A DNA stretch of 64,000 nt from Gorsachius magnificus (taxonomy: Eukaryota > Chordata > Aves > Pelecaniformes > Ardeidae), in assembly GCA_034008185.1 (NCBI GenBank), contig CM067082.1, positions 100,125,311 to 100,189,310 of the forward strand, written 5' to 3'. The notes below the pieces were generated by a model that searched no databases, was not told the DNA's origin, and saw nothing but the letters and a program-made list of their open reading frames with translations. Below, in pieces: positions 12,991 to 24,988 of this stretch (its first letter is position 1; each line of letters opens with the position of its first letter). Position numbers and translations under genes: made by a program.

Positions 12991-15900
12991 TAGAACCTGT
13001 TCTTTCATATAAAATTCTTCCACCTGTTATGTAAGTTGTAACCAATGTTTAGCTATTCTTAGAGGAACAGGAAACATGAAAAAATTGTTCACTGTTATGC
13101 TTTCAGTGTGCTCCTTCCTCATATACTGACATTTTCTCTTCACATCTCTCTGTTTCTGTTTCTAAATAAAACTTTACAGGACAGTTAAAGACATAACACA
13201 GATAACACCTGCAGCTTCAATTTACACTATAATAGCAAGACAGCTGAAGTTACCACACAAAAGGCACAGGCTCTTTTTGTGAAACAATCTGGAGCACAAC
13301 TCTAATGACCAAAAGCAGGAGAAAACCTGTGCTACCTTTATTTCAAGATAGGTCAGAAGGAACCTTTCCTAGAAAAAGGCAGTGAATGACTGAAGCAAGG
13401 AAGTTGTTGAAAAGCACAGGTCACTATTGTGTTTGTTTACAAACAAGGCCCTGTCATTAATTTGAAGCACAGCTGTTGATTATTTGATTGGACCAATTAG
13501 GATTAGCATGAACCCCGAAGCTCACATATAAGAAAGCTTTGCTTTGGGCTTAAACTTTTCCCAGACCTGTAGGAAAGAATGTTACACTCTATACAGCAAT
13601 AATAGGTTGCTGAAGACTTGGCCAGTCACAGGAAAAGTTGTTAAAATATGGATTTATCGACCAATAATGGAGAGTTCTTCCTCTAAGCTGGTCACCCTGG
13701 CCTTCCTTTATACTCACTAGAAAGGAAGAAGTACCCTTACAGGGCAGTTCATCTGAATATAGATGTCTAAAATAAAGCAGCTGAATCGTTCTATAAAAAT
13801 GCCTGTTTTATTCTTTGATCACAAAGGGACCCAAAAGCATCTAAGACACAGGTTTCTACCCATTTCTACCATTCTAAATGTCTAAACCAGGTGCAATGAA
13901 TCTCACTTTGTCTGTCTGACAAGGTGAAAACTGTCCTTTGGTCATGACTCAGGTATTAGCACCTACAAAGAGGGAATAAATACTTAATGACTAGGTTAAT
14001 TAAAAGTTATATATAAGGAGGAGAGTGTTGAGTTTAGATGATACTGTGTTCCAAAGACTTATTTGGACTGTAAAGACAGTGTAAGATATGCTGGGTTTAG
14101 GATCCCTTCCCATGATACAGCCTGAAAAAATAAGGGTTGGATGAGAGCTATGATCCTCAGCTAGGAATACTATGAAGCACTTTCCACCTTGTTGGCCTAC
14201 TTGTATAGAAGCTTGTTAGCAGAATCATCAGAACAGAAAAATTTAGAGATAACCTATGTGCTGGACAGACATAAGCAGGGATTTCTGGCCTTTTCTGGAT
14301 TTTGTGATGATGTAATTCTATTTGCTTTAAATTTAATTTAGTTTGCATTAAGAAATATTTGTCATCAGTGGCTGAATCCTAACGTCATCTATTCCTTTGA
14401 ACTGCCAATCACTGTGGTTTGAAGTGACAATCCCCCAATATTTGTTTCCCAGGCTGCCTGAAGACTTGTAAGCGTGTCTTTAACAGCTTGCATGGGCTAA
14501 CTTGAGTGATGGTCTGCTTTTCTGTAAATGTCTCGGACAATTAAAAGATCCAGTGAAGTGACATGCAAACAAAAGATTCATTTGAAGTGATATTTGTTGG
14601 TATAATTACCCTAAATTAAACAGCATGTGGAAGCTATGTTCATACAGACAGTTCTGAGTTCATGATGAGTCACTGCTCACAGCATGGACAGCAGGTATTT
14701 GCCCAAGGTAAGTATGTTCCTTCTGGGCATTATACAGAACAGCTTTGTTGCCATGGTACATAGTGAGGTATCAAGCAGAAGCTAGTGAGCCATTGCTGTG
14801 TCCCATATTACGCTTCTGTAAATTGTGCATGGTCCCTTAGCCATATATATCTGACATGTTTCTGCCAGGCAGATTTTTCAGTTTTGGCAGAAGTATTTTG
14901 AAGTATGAGCTTCAGCCAAAACCAGACTTTCATGGCCAGCAACTGACTCTAAATGACATTAGAAAGGCAGAAGAGAAGTAGGTACTGCCTAGGACTGAAA
15001 AGAATCCTTCTCTTGGAAAAGTTTCATGATATGCAGCACCACTCCTAAGCTCAAGAAACAAACTATACCTAGCTGGAAAGGAATGCACTGTCCTACAAAA
15101 ACCATCCATAGTGACTGTAGAATTACAAGTGAGAAATGGTATTTTCCCGGAGATTAGAGCAGGGCTCATTCCAGAGCTAGAAATAAAATGTCTGTTTTCA
15201 AAGTCTGGGGTAAGAAGACTGTAGTTATATACAGATGGAGTCAAAGGAGCCTAATTTCTATCTGCTGAGGTCTTTGCTGCACAGCTGAAAGGAGCTGAGA
15301 CATAAGGTACTACTGACAAACTATTGCTCCAAGATGGTGTAGTTCCAGGTGGAAGCACAGTGAGAAATGTTCAGCATGGCTGAGAGATGAACTGACTCAT
15401 GAGCAGTGAAAATAAACACAACCTAGTTGCATGCTAGCATTTAACCATGGGGTGACAATCAGTCATTGCTGACAGAGCCAGACTCATGTGGTAAACAGTC
15501 TAATCAGGCAAACCTGCTCACTGATGAAATCCAGTACAATGATACTAGTCTTGGTGGAAATATTTTAAATCCATAATAAACATAAAGCAATAGGTCCATT
15601 TAAGTTTCATTAAACTGTCAATCATTTCCACACCATTCAATTCTTTAAGACAGAAGAATTGAGAGGAAAAACTGAGAGAATTAGAAGCAATTACTTCTAA
15701 ATCCTTTAATATTTCTTATTTCTTTTGAGTACAACTAACATGAGCTCAAGAAGAGAGATTTGTTATTCAAACAATAAATTTCCATTTACATTACAGGAGT
15801 ATAAAAGAGAAAAATTAAAAATCTTTAAAGACAGTAGTTTTTAATACTTCTTTACATAGACAAATATTGTGTGGGTGGTATTCTTGTCAGAAACTTTTTA

Positions 15901-17793
15901 TTTATTTTAGTGTTTCTAGGGTTCAATAAAGAGCAAAGACAATATGCTTTACAAAACACAAAGATCTTCTATATAAGCCCTTACAGTGTGACAGTTCAGC
16001 TATGTTAGAAGACACATTCTTTTATTCTGATTCTTTTCTCTTCCTCCCTATATTTCATCACCAGAATATATTTGCCGTTACTACAGAATATGTGAGATAT
16101 ATGCTGGAGATTTATCTAATCAAGAGACTGAAAATTAATCAACAGAACACCAGAAACCACCACTCCTTTGAAAGAGGAGGGTTACGCAGTAACAGTCATT
16201 TGTCATTTTAGTCTTGATACAAATATGTTTAGGGGTTTAAGACTCTTTAGCTTAAATGTATTCACTTTGCATTTTTAGTTTTAATTTCCTGAATGTTCTC
16301 TTGTAATGAGATTACCCTATTGCTTGTTTTCTAGGCAGATTTTTTGTGAGTTACCTAGCAAACCTATTATATTTCTTGCTTTTCATCGAAGACATATTAC
16401 CATGTTTATTACCTTTGCAAGAGAATGGCAATTCAGATTCTGAAATTGCTAGGTGTGTGCACAGGTAATATTGCGGACCTTGCCCTCTGCTCTCTATCAT
16501 AGAAAGCTTACTTTTCTTAGGGAATGGGAAGGAAATGGCTGTAAACATGGTGTTTTTTTCCCCTCTTCTTTAAACTTCAAGGTTAGGATTCTCAAATAAA
16601 TGTTAGGTCGGGGTATGGATAGAGTGGTTAAAAAATAGCACTACATTTTTACAGCTCTCTTTGAGAGTGGCTTTGAAAAACAGTAATATAATTCTACTGA
16701 GATCATGGAAGTTTTACCTGCAGCTAGGCCATATTTTTGTTCTTGCCGAAGGACAGTCCCTTTCAGGCTACGGCCCCACACTCACTAATATCTGATCTAT
16801 GTGCCATTGACAACTTAAAAGTACACATTCGATCTAGTTCAGACATGTGGCTGCAATTGCATTTCTGTCAAATTAACCATTGTACATGACAAAGAACTCA
16901 TTCTGGCATTGTTTTATGCTGGCTTCATGCCAGCTGTGAGAGAGTAGATCACATATTTTCCAGCATCAAGTTAGAACAAAGCTGCTGGACTGATTTTGCG
17001 TGAAGTGTGTAAGTTGAAGTAACTCCATCATCAATAGTTTTGTCTGGTTGGGTTGTTTGCACTGTTGAACCAATAGTTTACCCTGGATCAGCCTTTAGCA
17101 TCCCATGACTTCAGCTTATATGATCTGGAGTAGGAATCTAAAACTGGATTGACTTCATCACTGAATCACAATCTCAATCTCAAATGCAGTAAGAAAGGGA
17201 GGGACTGATTCCTTCTTTCCTCTGCAGGATGGTAATGTATTTTTTTAATTATTTATCAGAGGAGCTTTGCAATAATTCCACTGGAATGCAATTTTTATTC
17301 CTTATCTAATAAGCAGTAATTAATATTGTTAAGGAAGTTAGTATATTAAAAGGCAATAAAATCATAGCATAAGTATGAGGATGTTGTCTTCTTAAGAGTT
17401 CCCAAACATGACTCCCAGCTTTCTATAGAGAAAAAAATTGCCTGTGCTAATTTACTTGGCTGGAATGTAGAAGTCTAACTACCTTGCAATGAGAGCCTGA
17501 GAAGGAAATGGAGACTGCAGAAAGCCATATAGATAGACATTAGGGTTTATTGATTCATCCTGAATACGTCTTCTGCAACAAAAGCCCCCTATATACTTCT
17601 TCAACAGTCAATCCAAGCATGAAAAACCTGTAAAATACTTCTCTCATCTGCAGTTTTGGCAAAGCATAACAGAAACTGGTGTTTGCTAGAAAAGGCAGTA
17701 ATTTTAATAAGTATTATATAATAATATCTTTGTCTGTGTGTATGTGTTACAGCAGATATATGATGCACTCCATTTGCACGCACATCCTTGACT
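12991..17793. other. Unique AT-rich DNA, no gene recognised
   Basis: No gene is visible. Two spots are mentioned in the findings: a CCAAT/TATA-like arrangement near 13.49-13.53 kb, and a consensus donor CAAG|GTAAGT at about 14706 with open frames before it but only poor acceptors. The 104-codon minus frame at 14930-15244 has no recognised motif. Confidence 0.4.
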
Positions 17794-17859
17794 ATAGAAT
17801 CATAGAATCATAGAATCACTTTGGTTGGAAAAGACCTTTAAGATCATTGAGTCCAACCT
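17794..17859 (-). mobile_element. CR1 LINE 3' terminal fragment
   Basis: The plus strand shows nearly three copies of an 8-bp unit (TAGAATCA), then CACTTTGGTTGGAAAAGACC and a GATCATTGAGTCCAACC-like segment. This is the reverse complement of the avian CR1 3' end with its ATTCTATG direct repeats, so the insertion is antisense to the plus strand. At about 66 bp it is a typical severely 5'-truncated copy. No coding part remains. Confidence 0.9.
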
Positions 17860-20800
17860 ATACATAGGTCCCAAGTATATACAAACATTAAGATTTCATA
17901 CTGTGCAAGTTGCTGCTTTTAATCCCTGCCAAATATAATTTAACATATGATACAGCAGCATTCATATACTGTTTTCTGTTTGAGGATGTCAAATCAAACT
18001 GAAAAGTCTGGATAAAAACAGTTCCTCTTTTTTTCTACGTAGGGAAAATGTGATCAAACAGACTAAATGACCTGGTCTCAACCTGTACTCTATATGCTTT
18101 AAGTGCTCCGTGGCATAAGCACAACACAACTAACAGATGACCTTAAGTTCCAAGAAAAACTTTTCACTCATAAACTTTCTCTTCCACTGCAGTATAACCT
18201 TCCACCATAAAGATAAAGCTCACCTATACAAGACAAGACATTTACTAGGGAGATGGTTCAAGACCATGGAATAGTTCCTCCTAAGGGCCATCGTAAACTC
18301 TGCTGTCTTACATAACTGTAAGGAACCTTTTTCATTAGCCTTGAACACACTTTAACAGTGTTTTCATTGGGAAAAAAAAAAAAGGCTCTAATCAAAATAT
18401 CTTTCAAAAAACTAAACTCACACTTCCCGAGGAATGAGGGTAAGATAGAAAACCAAAGCAGTTCATGGTGGCAACCACAGATTGCATTGTTAATGGACTT
18501 TTAAAGCAACTCAGATCCTTTGGTGATAGAACTTGCCCCAAAACAATCAGCAAATAAGGCAAAGCCAGGACTGCTAATTTTCGATTTCAAAATTCACTAC
18601 TATGACCATTTCAGGATGCTTATATATTGTCACGTTGCCCACAGGGATTCAGCAGGAATTTGCCAAGCCCTTCCAAAGGGACTGACTCTGTATCTACTAT
18701 GTTTCCTAGAAGCAGAGTACTACACACGAGCTGACTAGTGATATCTAGCCTCGTGAGGCAGGGGCTCTTTACTTCCACTAAGTCTGAAACTATGCTCTAA
18801 CTAGAGCACAACAGGAATATTTAAAGGTATTTTACTGTTTTATGTGTGTGTGTGAGAGAAAGACAGCAATTAGTAGAATATGCTCTTTCAGTCATCTGTA
18901 GTTCTAATGGCACACTAGGCTGCCAAAAGCAATATGCAGAGTGCAACAGTGCCAAAGAGTAGGCCTGTTTCTTAATACAACACTGACATTGTGATTTATT
19001 CTGTCTGCTGATGTTCATTATTAGACAGCCCATACCAGCTATAGTGTGAAATTAGAATGTCTTTATTTTCACTATGTATATGTAAACACAGAAAGCAAAT
19101 GTCGCTGTTGTTACTGTTTTTTTCTGTTTTCAAAAGCAGTTGTGCCAGTGTATCCCTGATTGTGATACTATCTACAGAACAAATGGTACGGTAATTATCC
19201 TTTACTTGTAAACCAATGCAACAAAGCAGAAGAAACTTAAGATAAACCAAATAGTAAACAAAGGAGAGTGTAATTTGCAATCCAATTAACACTGGTACTC
19301 AGACTCTTAATTCACTTAGGCACACATCTAAATCAGATTTGTGGCTCCTGAGTGAGAAAAATGAAAATTGACTAGTCCTTGCTTCCTGCATCACTCTCTG
19401 ATTCTGAGAAGATGAAAACCTAAACAAGATATTTAACTTCCTAGTTCCCATCTAGGTATCCATCCTTGCGAAATGAACAGTTAGGAGCCAAATAAGAACT
19501 AGTCTTTCTGTATCTAAACTTTACGCACTGTCAGTGAAAGCAGTTATATCTTAGCTGATCATTACTATCCCCTTGATAAATTGTAAATGCCAATGTATGT
19601 GCTCCTAGTCCCCTTCAGTACAAAGTCAAATGTATTTGTTTTATGTGCTGCTGAAATTAACTTCTGACCACACTCTTATATGCATGCTTTATTTTACACA
19701 TTGAGTAGTTCCACTGATCCATATCAGCACTTCTGAGACAGGAAACGGCCTGAGAAACAAAACTGCCCTCAAATTTATCACATTTTCTTCTTTCAGTGCA
19801 TCCCTTAAAGACTTCCTTAAATAATTCAAGTGATATGACTCTTTAGATTAGGGATATTTACATTGATATACACACATATTATCATAGCTGTTTTCCAAAG
19901 GGAAATAGAAGAAAGCAAACAGAAGGATGCAGTCCCAGTATAAATATGAATGATCATACATTTTGTTAACAACTGATGTATCAGAAGAACATGCATACTG
20001 CACCAGGTGACACTAACAGGAAGACTACAGTCTTGAGTATCCTTCACTGAATCCATGTCTAAGCAGTACCCCTACAAAAGCTTCTTTTTTTGGTTTGGTT
20101 TTTTGTTTGTTTGTTTGTTTTGAGTATAATTATGTCCTTATTAGGGCTTGTTTTGGCTTAAGAAAAAACAAACACATATTGGTTTAAGAAGGAAAAATAC
20201 CCACACCCCAAACAGATTCAACCACTCCAAAACATGTGCCTCCCCTCTCAAACTGGTATTGCCTCCTTAAAAATATACAAAACAAAACACTGAAAAGTTT
20301 ACTTTACACAGAATTGAAGCAATGCAACCACTATTTGCTTTCCAGAATTTGGTTAAAATATTTTCATGTCTTAAAAAAAGCATGATTTATGTCATTGTTG
20401 GTCACTCCAACTTTTTTAGCACTTTGTACCAGCACTGATGTCATCTTAAGAAATGCTTTTCCTGAGAGAGAACTTTATACAGCAACAAAAAACATTTTTT
20501 GCTCTATAGAGAAAATACAACTGTATACTCACAAATGCAGTATTTTTTGGTTAAACTTGCATTATGGTGTGGTGTCCATAACACTGAGTTCTTTCTTTTC
20601 TTCCTATCAAAGAGAAGCCATTTCTCTATTCATAGAGAGGTTGCAAGATTAATAATGCAGCTTATGTTTTTGTTTCTGTACTTGTCTGACACTTCCCCTT
20701 GTCATTAAGCCAGCTAATTGCTGCTGCCTTTCAGGGTGGTGTATCACTGGTAATATCTAAAGCTTTCTTACTATTTATTTAACAGATGATTTTTTGTTAC

Positions 20801-20933
20801 ATGAGGCCAACTACAGGATCGTTTATCATGGTAAAGGTACTCCAGATCATTTACTTGGAGGAATGCTGTAAGCTTTAGGTAGATACTAACTTCTTGGAAA
20901 TTCATCCTGTGTGCTTATTCTCATCTCATCATC
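17860..20933. other. Unique AT-rich DNA with small simple repeats
   Basis: No gene is visible. Small simple repeats are a (TG)n run at about 18843-18854 and a (GTTT)n run at about 20099-20121. The overlapping plus frames at 20389-20708 have no motif that I recognise. Confidence 0.45.
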
Positions 20934-22256
20934 CCAGGGTACTGAAAGAGCTGGCCGATATTATTGCAGGACCTCTCTCCATTATTTTTCAATGGTCTTG
21001 GGAGTCTGGAGAGGTCCCAGTCGACTGGAAGTTGGCAAATGTTGTCCCAGTTTTCAGGTAGAGTAAGAAGACATACCCTGGTAATTACAGGCCTGTCAGT
21101 TTCACTTCAGTGCCAGGTAAAATTACGGAGAAGGTTATTCTGGGAGTTACTGAAAAACACTTGAGAGGCAATGCAGTCCTTGGTTATAGCCAGCACAGGT
21201 TCACAACGGGAAAGTCCTGCTTAACCAACTTAATTTCCTTTTATGACAAGGTCACCCATCTAGTTGACCAAGAGAAGATGTGGTGATTTTGGATTTTAAC
21301 AAAGTTTTTGATACTGTCTCTCACAGTACGCTTCTGGCCAAAATGTCCATCACACAACTAGACAAGCCCATAGTATGTTGGGTGTGTTGACAGGTTGGGC
21401 TCAAAGAGTTATAGTAAATGGGGTTACATCAGGCTGGTGGCCAGTCACCAGTGGGGTTCCTCAGGGTTCGATTTTAGGGCCAGTGTTCTTTAATGTTTTT
21501 ATAAATGATCTGGACGCAGGAATTGAATGTACATTAAGTTGCCAATAATACTAAACTAGGAGGAGTTGTGGACTCCCTTGAGGGCTGAGAGGCCTTACAG
21601 AGAGGTCTGGATAGACTAGAGAGCTGGGCAATCACCAGCTGTATGGAATTCAACAAGAGCAAGTGACAGATTCTGCACCTGGGGTGGGGTAATCCTGGCT
21701 ATATGTACAAACTGGGGGATGAGAGGTTAGAGAGCAGCCCTGTGGAAAGAGATCTAGGAGTTTGGGTTGATAGCAAGTTGAATATGAGTCAACAATGTGC
21801 CCTGGCTGCTAAAAGGGCCAACCATATCCTGGGGTCCATCAAGCACAGCGTAGCCAGCTGGTCGAGGGAGGTGATTGTCCCACTCTACAGTGCCCTGGTG
21901 TGGCCCCACCTTGAGTACTGTGTGCAGTTTTGGACACCTCAATATAAAAAGGACATCAAACTATTAGACTGTGTCTGGAGGAGGATGAGCAAGATGGTGA
22001 AAGGCCTCGAGGGCAAGACTTAATGAGGAGTGGCTGAGGTCACTTGGTTTGTTCAGCCTGGAGAAGAGAATGCTGAAGGGTAACCTCATTGCAGTCTACA
22101 AGTTCCTCAAGAGGACAGAGGACAGGGAGGTGCTGATCTCTTCTCTCTGGTGACCAGCAATAGGACATGTCAAAATGGAATGAAGCTGTATCAGAGAAAG
22201 TTCAGACTGGACATTAGGAAAAGGTTCTTCACTGATAGAAGGTGGTCAATGTTTAA
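20934..22256 (+). pseudogene. CR1 LINE ORF2 remnant (reverse transcriptase to 3' part)
   Basis: This is a decayed copy of the CR1 retrotransposon pol ORF, which encodes the reverse transcriptase used for target-primed insertion. Going 5' to 3', one can read the RT N-terminal part (GEVPVDWKLANVVP-like), motif A with its aspartate at 21292 ([15 protein letters not shown]), the [18 protein letters not shown] block from 21459, motif C, and the C-terminal region in one open segment (21703-22023, including [17 protein letters not shown]). Motif C, normally A-D-D-T, reads A-N-N-T at 21541-21552, so both metal-binding aspartates are lost. Several stops and frameshifts break the frame. The 5' half of ORF2 is absent. 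At the 3' end it stops near GTGGTCA (about 22250), lacking the last part of the 3' UTR and the octamer tail. Confidence 0.93.
21541..21552 (+). other. Inactivated RT motif C (ADDT to ANNT)
   Basis: GCC AAT AAT ACT stands where the CR1 reverse transcriptase normally has Ala-Asp-Asp-Thr. Both changes are GAT to AAT (G to A on the coding strand). The flanking residues (TKLGG after the motif) fix the frame. Loss of both aspartates would abolish polymerase activity independently of the frameshifts. Confidence 0.85.
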
Positions 22257-23559
22257 TTGTGGACTATTAGAGGTTTTCTTACACTTCTTTCCAAATTCTT
22301 CTCCAAGGTATTTCACCCTACCTGACCTTTCCCTTTCCTCCCATCCTATTCCTTCTGTCATACTCTTTCCTTTCTCTTTCTTTTTATCAAAAAGAACCAC
22401 TTAGTAGAGGAATGTATAATTTCTCAGCATTACATCTTTGCTCTTTCAGGCTGGCTTAAAGGCAGGCAAGTTCTTATAGATGGCACTGAATCATAGGAGG
22501 TTTTCTTCTTTCCTTTTTAAAGTGAACAGAATTAATATGATATTTATTGCCATTGCACTGTTCATTCAACTTATGTTGACTTGTTCAATTGTTTTTGAAA
22601 ATTTTTTTTATTGCTCAGGGTTATGCCATCTAAAAGAGGGGCAGGTGATGAGTATCTTTTGATGCAGTGCATTGAAATGTATTGTTAGTTTATGTTATAT
22701 TTCTTCTTGTTCAATTATAGGAATAAAATAAAAACCTGTTTACCTTACTTATAGAATTTGAGATGCTACTAAATGAACTTGGGTTTTCAGAATTCTAAAG
22801 ATAGCTTTTGTATAGTTTAAGCCTTTATTTAGCTTGAATCTAATTTTTTCTTTTTGCTTTTCAGAAAACTCATCATATCATTTTTATAGTCACTTTTCTG
22901 TTCAGAACAGCAGTCTAGGTCAATCTCATAATATTATATTAAAGCATAATGTCAAGTACCTGAGTTTCTTTTGAGAAGACTTTGTTATCTTTAAAAAAGG
23001 TACAGAACACAGAGTTTATAGAACTATAAAGAATCAAGTTGGCCATACTATATGGAAAAAAACTACATCTTCAAATACAAAGTGTATGTCTAACAGACAA
23101 ATCCTTTAGGACAACTGAACTGGTATGTTCTTGTATCTTAAACATACTTTTATTATGACTTTATCAGAGCAATTTGCTTTCATAATTACTGGGGTAGAGC
23201 TCTTTGGAAAACGGCAACTACAATTATTTTTTGTCTGTCTGCATGATATTTTTTTCCATTTTCATCAAGATTTTGACACAGGTCACTTAAAATCAATTGC
23301 AGAAATAGTTTTTTAGAGATATGTTGCAGATGTCCATGGGCTCATTTCCAACTTTTCCATTATGCTTCTATCTTTTAGATAGGCTTAAAGTAAAATATGT
23401 TTATGTGTTTTATTAAGTCAAACGTTTAGTGGGATTTGCTTGTGAAACAGAAGGCATATTGAGAACTAAGAGTTATCCATTGTGCTACTTCCAGCAAATG
23501 CAGCTAGGAACATTAATACTGGGGTCTTTTTCAGGACAAAACCACAGAAAGACTGAACA
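22257..23559. other. Unique AT-rich spacer between two CR1 remnants
   Basis: No gene or repeat that I can name. A pyrimidine-rich stretch (about 22300-22385) produces the short frames seen there. The sequence does not look like CR1, so the two flanking remnants are separate pieces rather than one interrupted copy. Confidence 0.5.
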
Positions 23560-24988
23560 GCTTCCTGAATGGCAAGTTCGCTAGCCCTTGTTCTTGTGGG
23601 GGACTTCAACTTACCAGATGCCTGCTGCAAGTATGACACCACAGAAAGGAAACAGTTTAGGAGGTTACTGGAGTGTGTGGAAGACAACTTCCTGACACAA
23701 CAACTGGTGGGTGAACCAACTAGGGAAGGCACCAACAGAGAAGGCCTTGTGGGTGATGTGATGGTTGGAGGATGCCTGGGGCTTAGCGATCATGAAATGA
23801 TAGAATTCTTGATTCTTGGAGAAGTGAGGAGGGGAGTCAACAAAACTGTCACCTTGGAGTTCCGGCAGGCAGACTTTGGACTGTTCAGAAGGTTTGTTGA
23901 CAAAGTCCCTTGGGAGGCAGTCCTGAAGGGCAAAGGAACCCAAGAAGGTTGGTCACTCTTCAAGAAGGAAATCCTGGAAGCACAAGAGCAGGCCATCCCC
24001 ATGTGCCAAAAGGAAGAAAACCAGCCTGGCTGAACAGAGAGCTTTGGCTGAATCTCATAAAAGAGAGGAAAGTCTAACAGCTTTGGAAGAAGGGGCAGGC
24101 ATCTCAGGAGGACTACAGGGATAATGTGAGATCATGCAGGGAGAAAATTAGAAGGGCTAAAGCCCAAATAGAACTTAAATTGGCCAACTCTCTGAAAGGT
24201 AATAAAAAAATGTTTCTATACATATATTAACAACAAAAGGAAAGCCAAAGAATCTCCATCCTTTCCTGGATGCAGGGGGAACCATAGTGACAAAGGATGA
24301 GGCTGAGGTACTTAATGTCTTCATTGCCTCAGTCTTTACTAGTAAGGTTAGCTGTTCTCCAGGTACCCAGCCCTGGGCCAGAAGACCGGGATGGGGAACA
24401 GAAAAAAGCTCCCATGATCCAAGAAGAAATGGTTAGTGACTTGCTTGGGGTCCACCCAAGGGTACTGAGGGAGCTGGTGGAGGTGGTCACCAAACCCCTT
24501 TCCATCGTTTGTCAGCAGTCCTGGATGACTGGGGAAGTTCCACTTGACTGGAGGTTGGCAAATGTGATGTCCATTTACAAGAAGGGATGGGAGGAGGATC
24601 TGGGCAGCTATAAGCCTGTCAGTTTGACCTCAGTGCCAGGGAAGGTGATGGAGCAGATCATCTTGACTGCCATAACACAGCACATCCAGAACAACCAGAA
24701 GATCAGGCCCAGCCAACATGGGTTTATGAAAGGCAGATCCTGCTTGACTAACTTTATATCCTTCTACAACAAGCTGACCTGCTTAGTGGATGAGGGAAAT
24801 GTTGTGGATGTACTATATCTGGACTTTAGTGAAGCCTTTGACACCATTTCCCACAGCACTCTGCTTGAGAAAGTGGCTGCCCATGGCCTGGACAGGCATA
24901 CTCTTTGCTAGGTAAAGACCTGGCTGTATGGCCAGGCCCAAAGTGTGGTGGAGAATGGAGTACAATACAGTTGGAGGCCGGTCACAAG
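23560..24988 (+). pseudogene. CR1 LINE ORF2 remnant (endonuclease and 5' half of RT)
   Basis: The first open segment (23569-24033, 154 codons) is the C-terminal part of the APE-type endonuclease. It has the catalytic GDFN block at 23599-23610 and the SDH block at 23785-23793. Relative to the family, the stretch between EPTREG and EGLVGD seems to lack about eight to ten codons. A frameshift near 24015 and an in-frame TAA near 24072 end this frame. A second open segment (24297-24911, 204 codons) holds the RT N-terminal region, with GEVPLDWRLANVMSIYKKG, a GFMKGRSCLTNF block, and motif A with its aspartate at 24823 (YLDFSEAFDTISH). It is cut off at about 24988, before motif C. Similarity to CR1 starts near 23560. 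The upstream endonuclease part and ORF1 are missing. Confidence 0.92.

Noticed and set aside
14613..14706. Possible exon ending at the consensus donor CAAG|GTAAGT
   Set aside because: The available acceptors are poor and their phases do not settle one reading.
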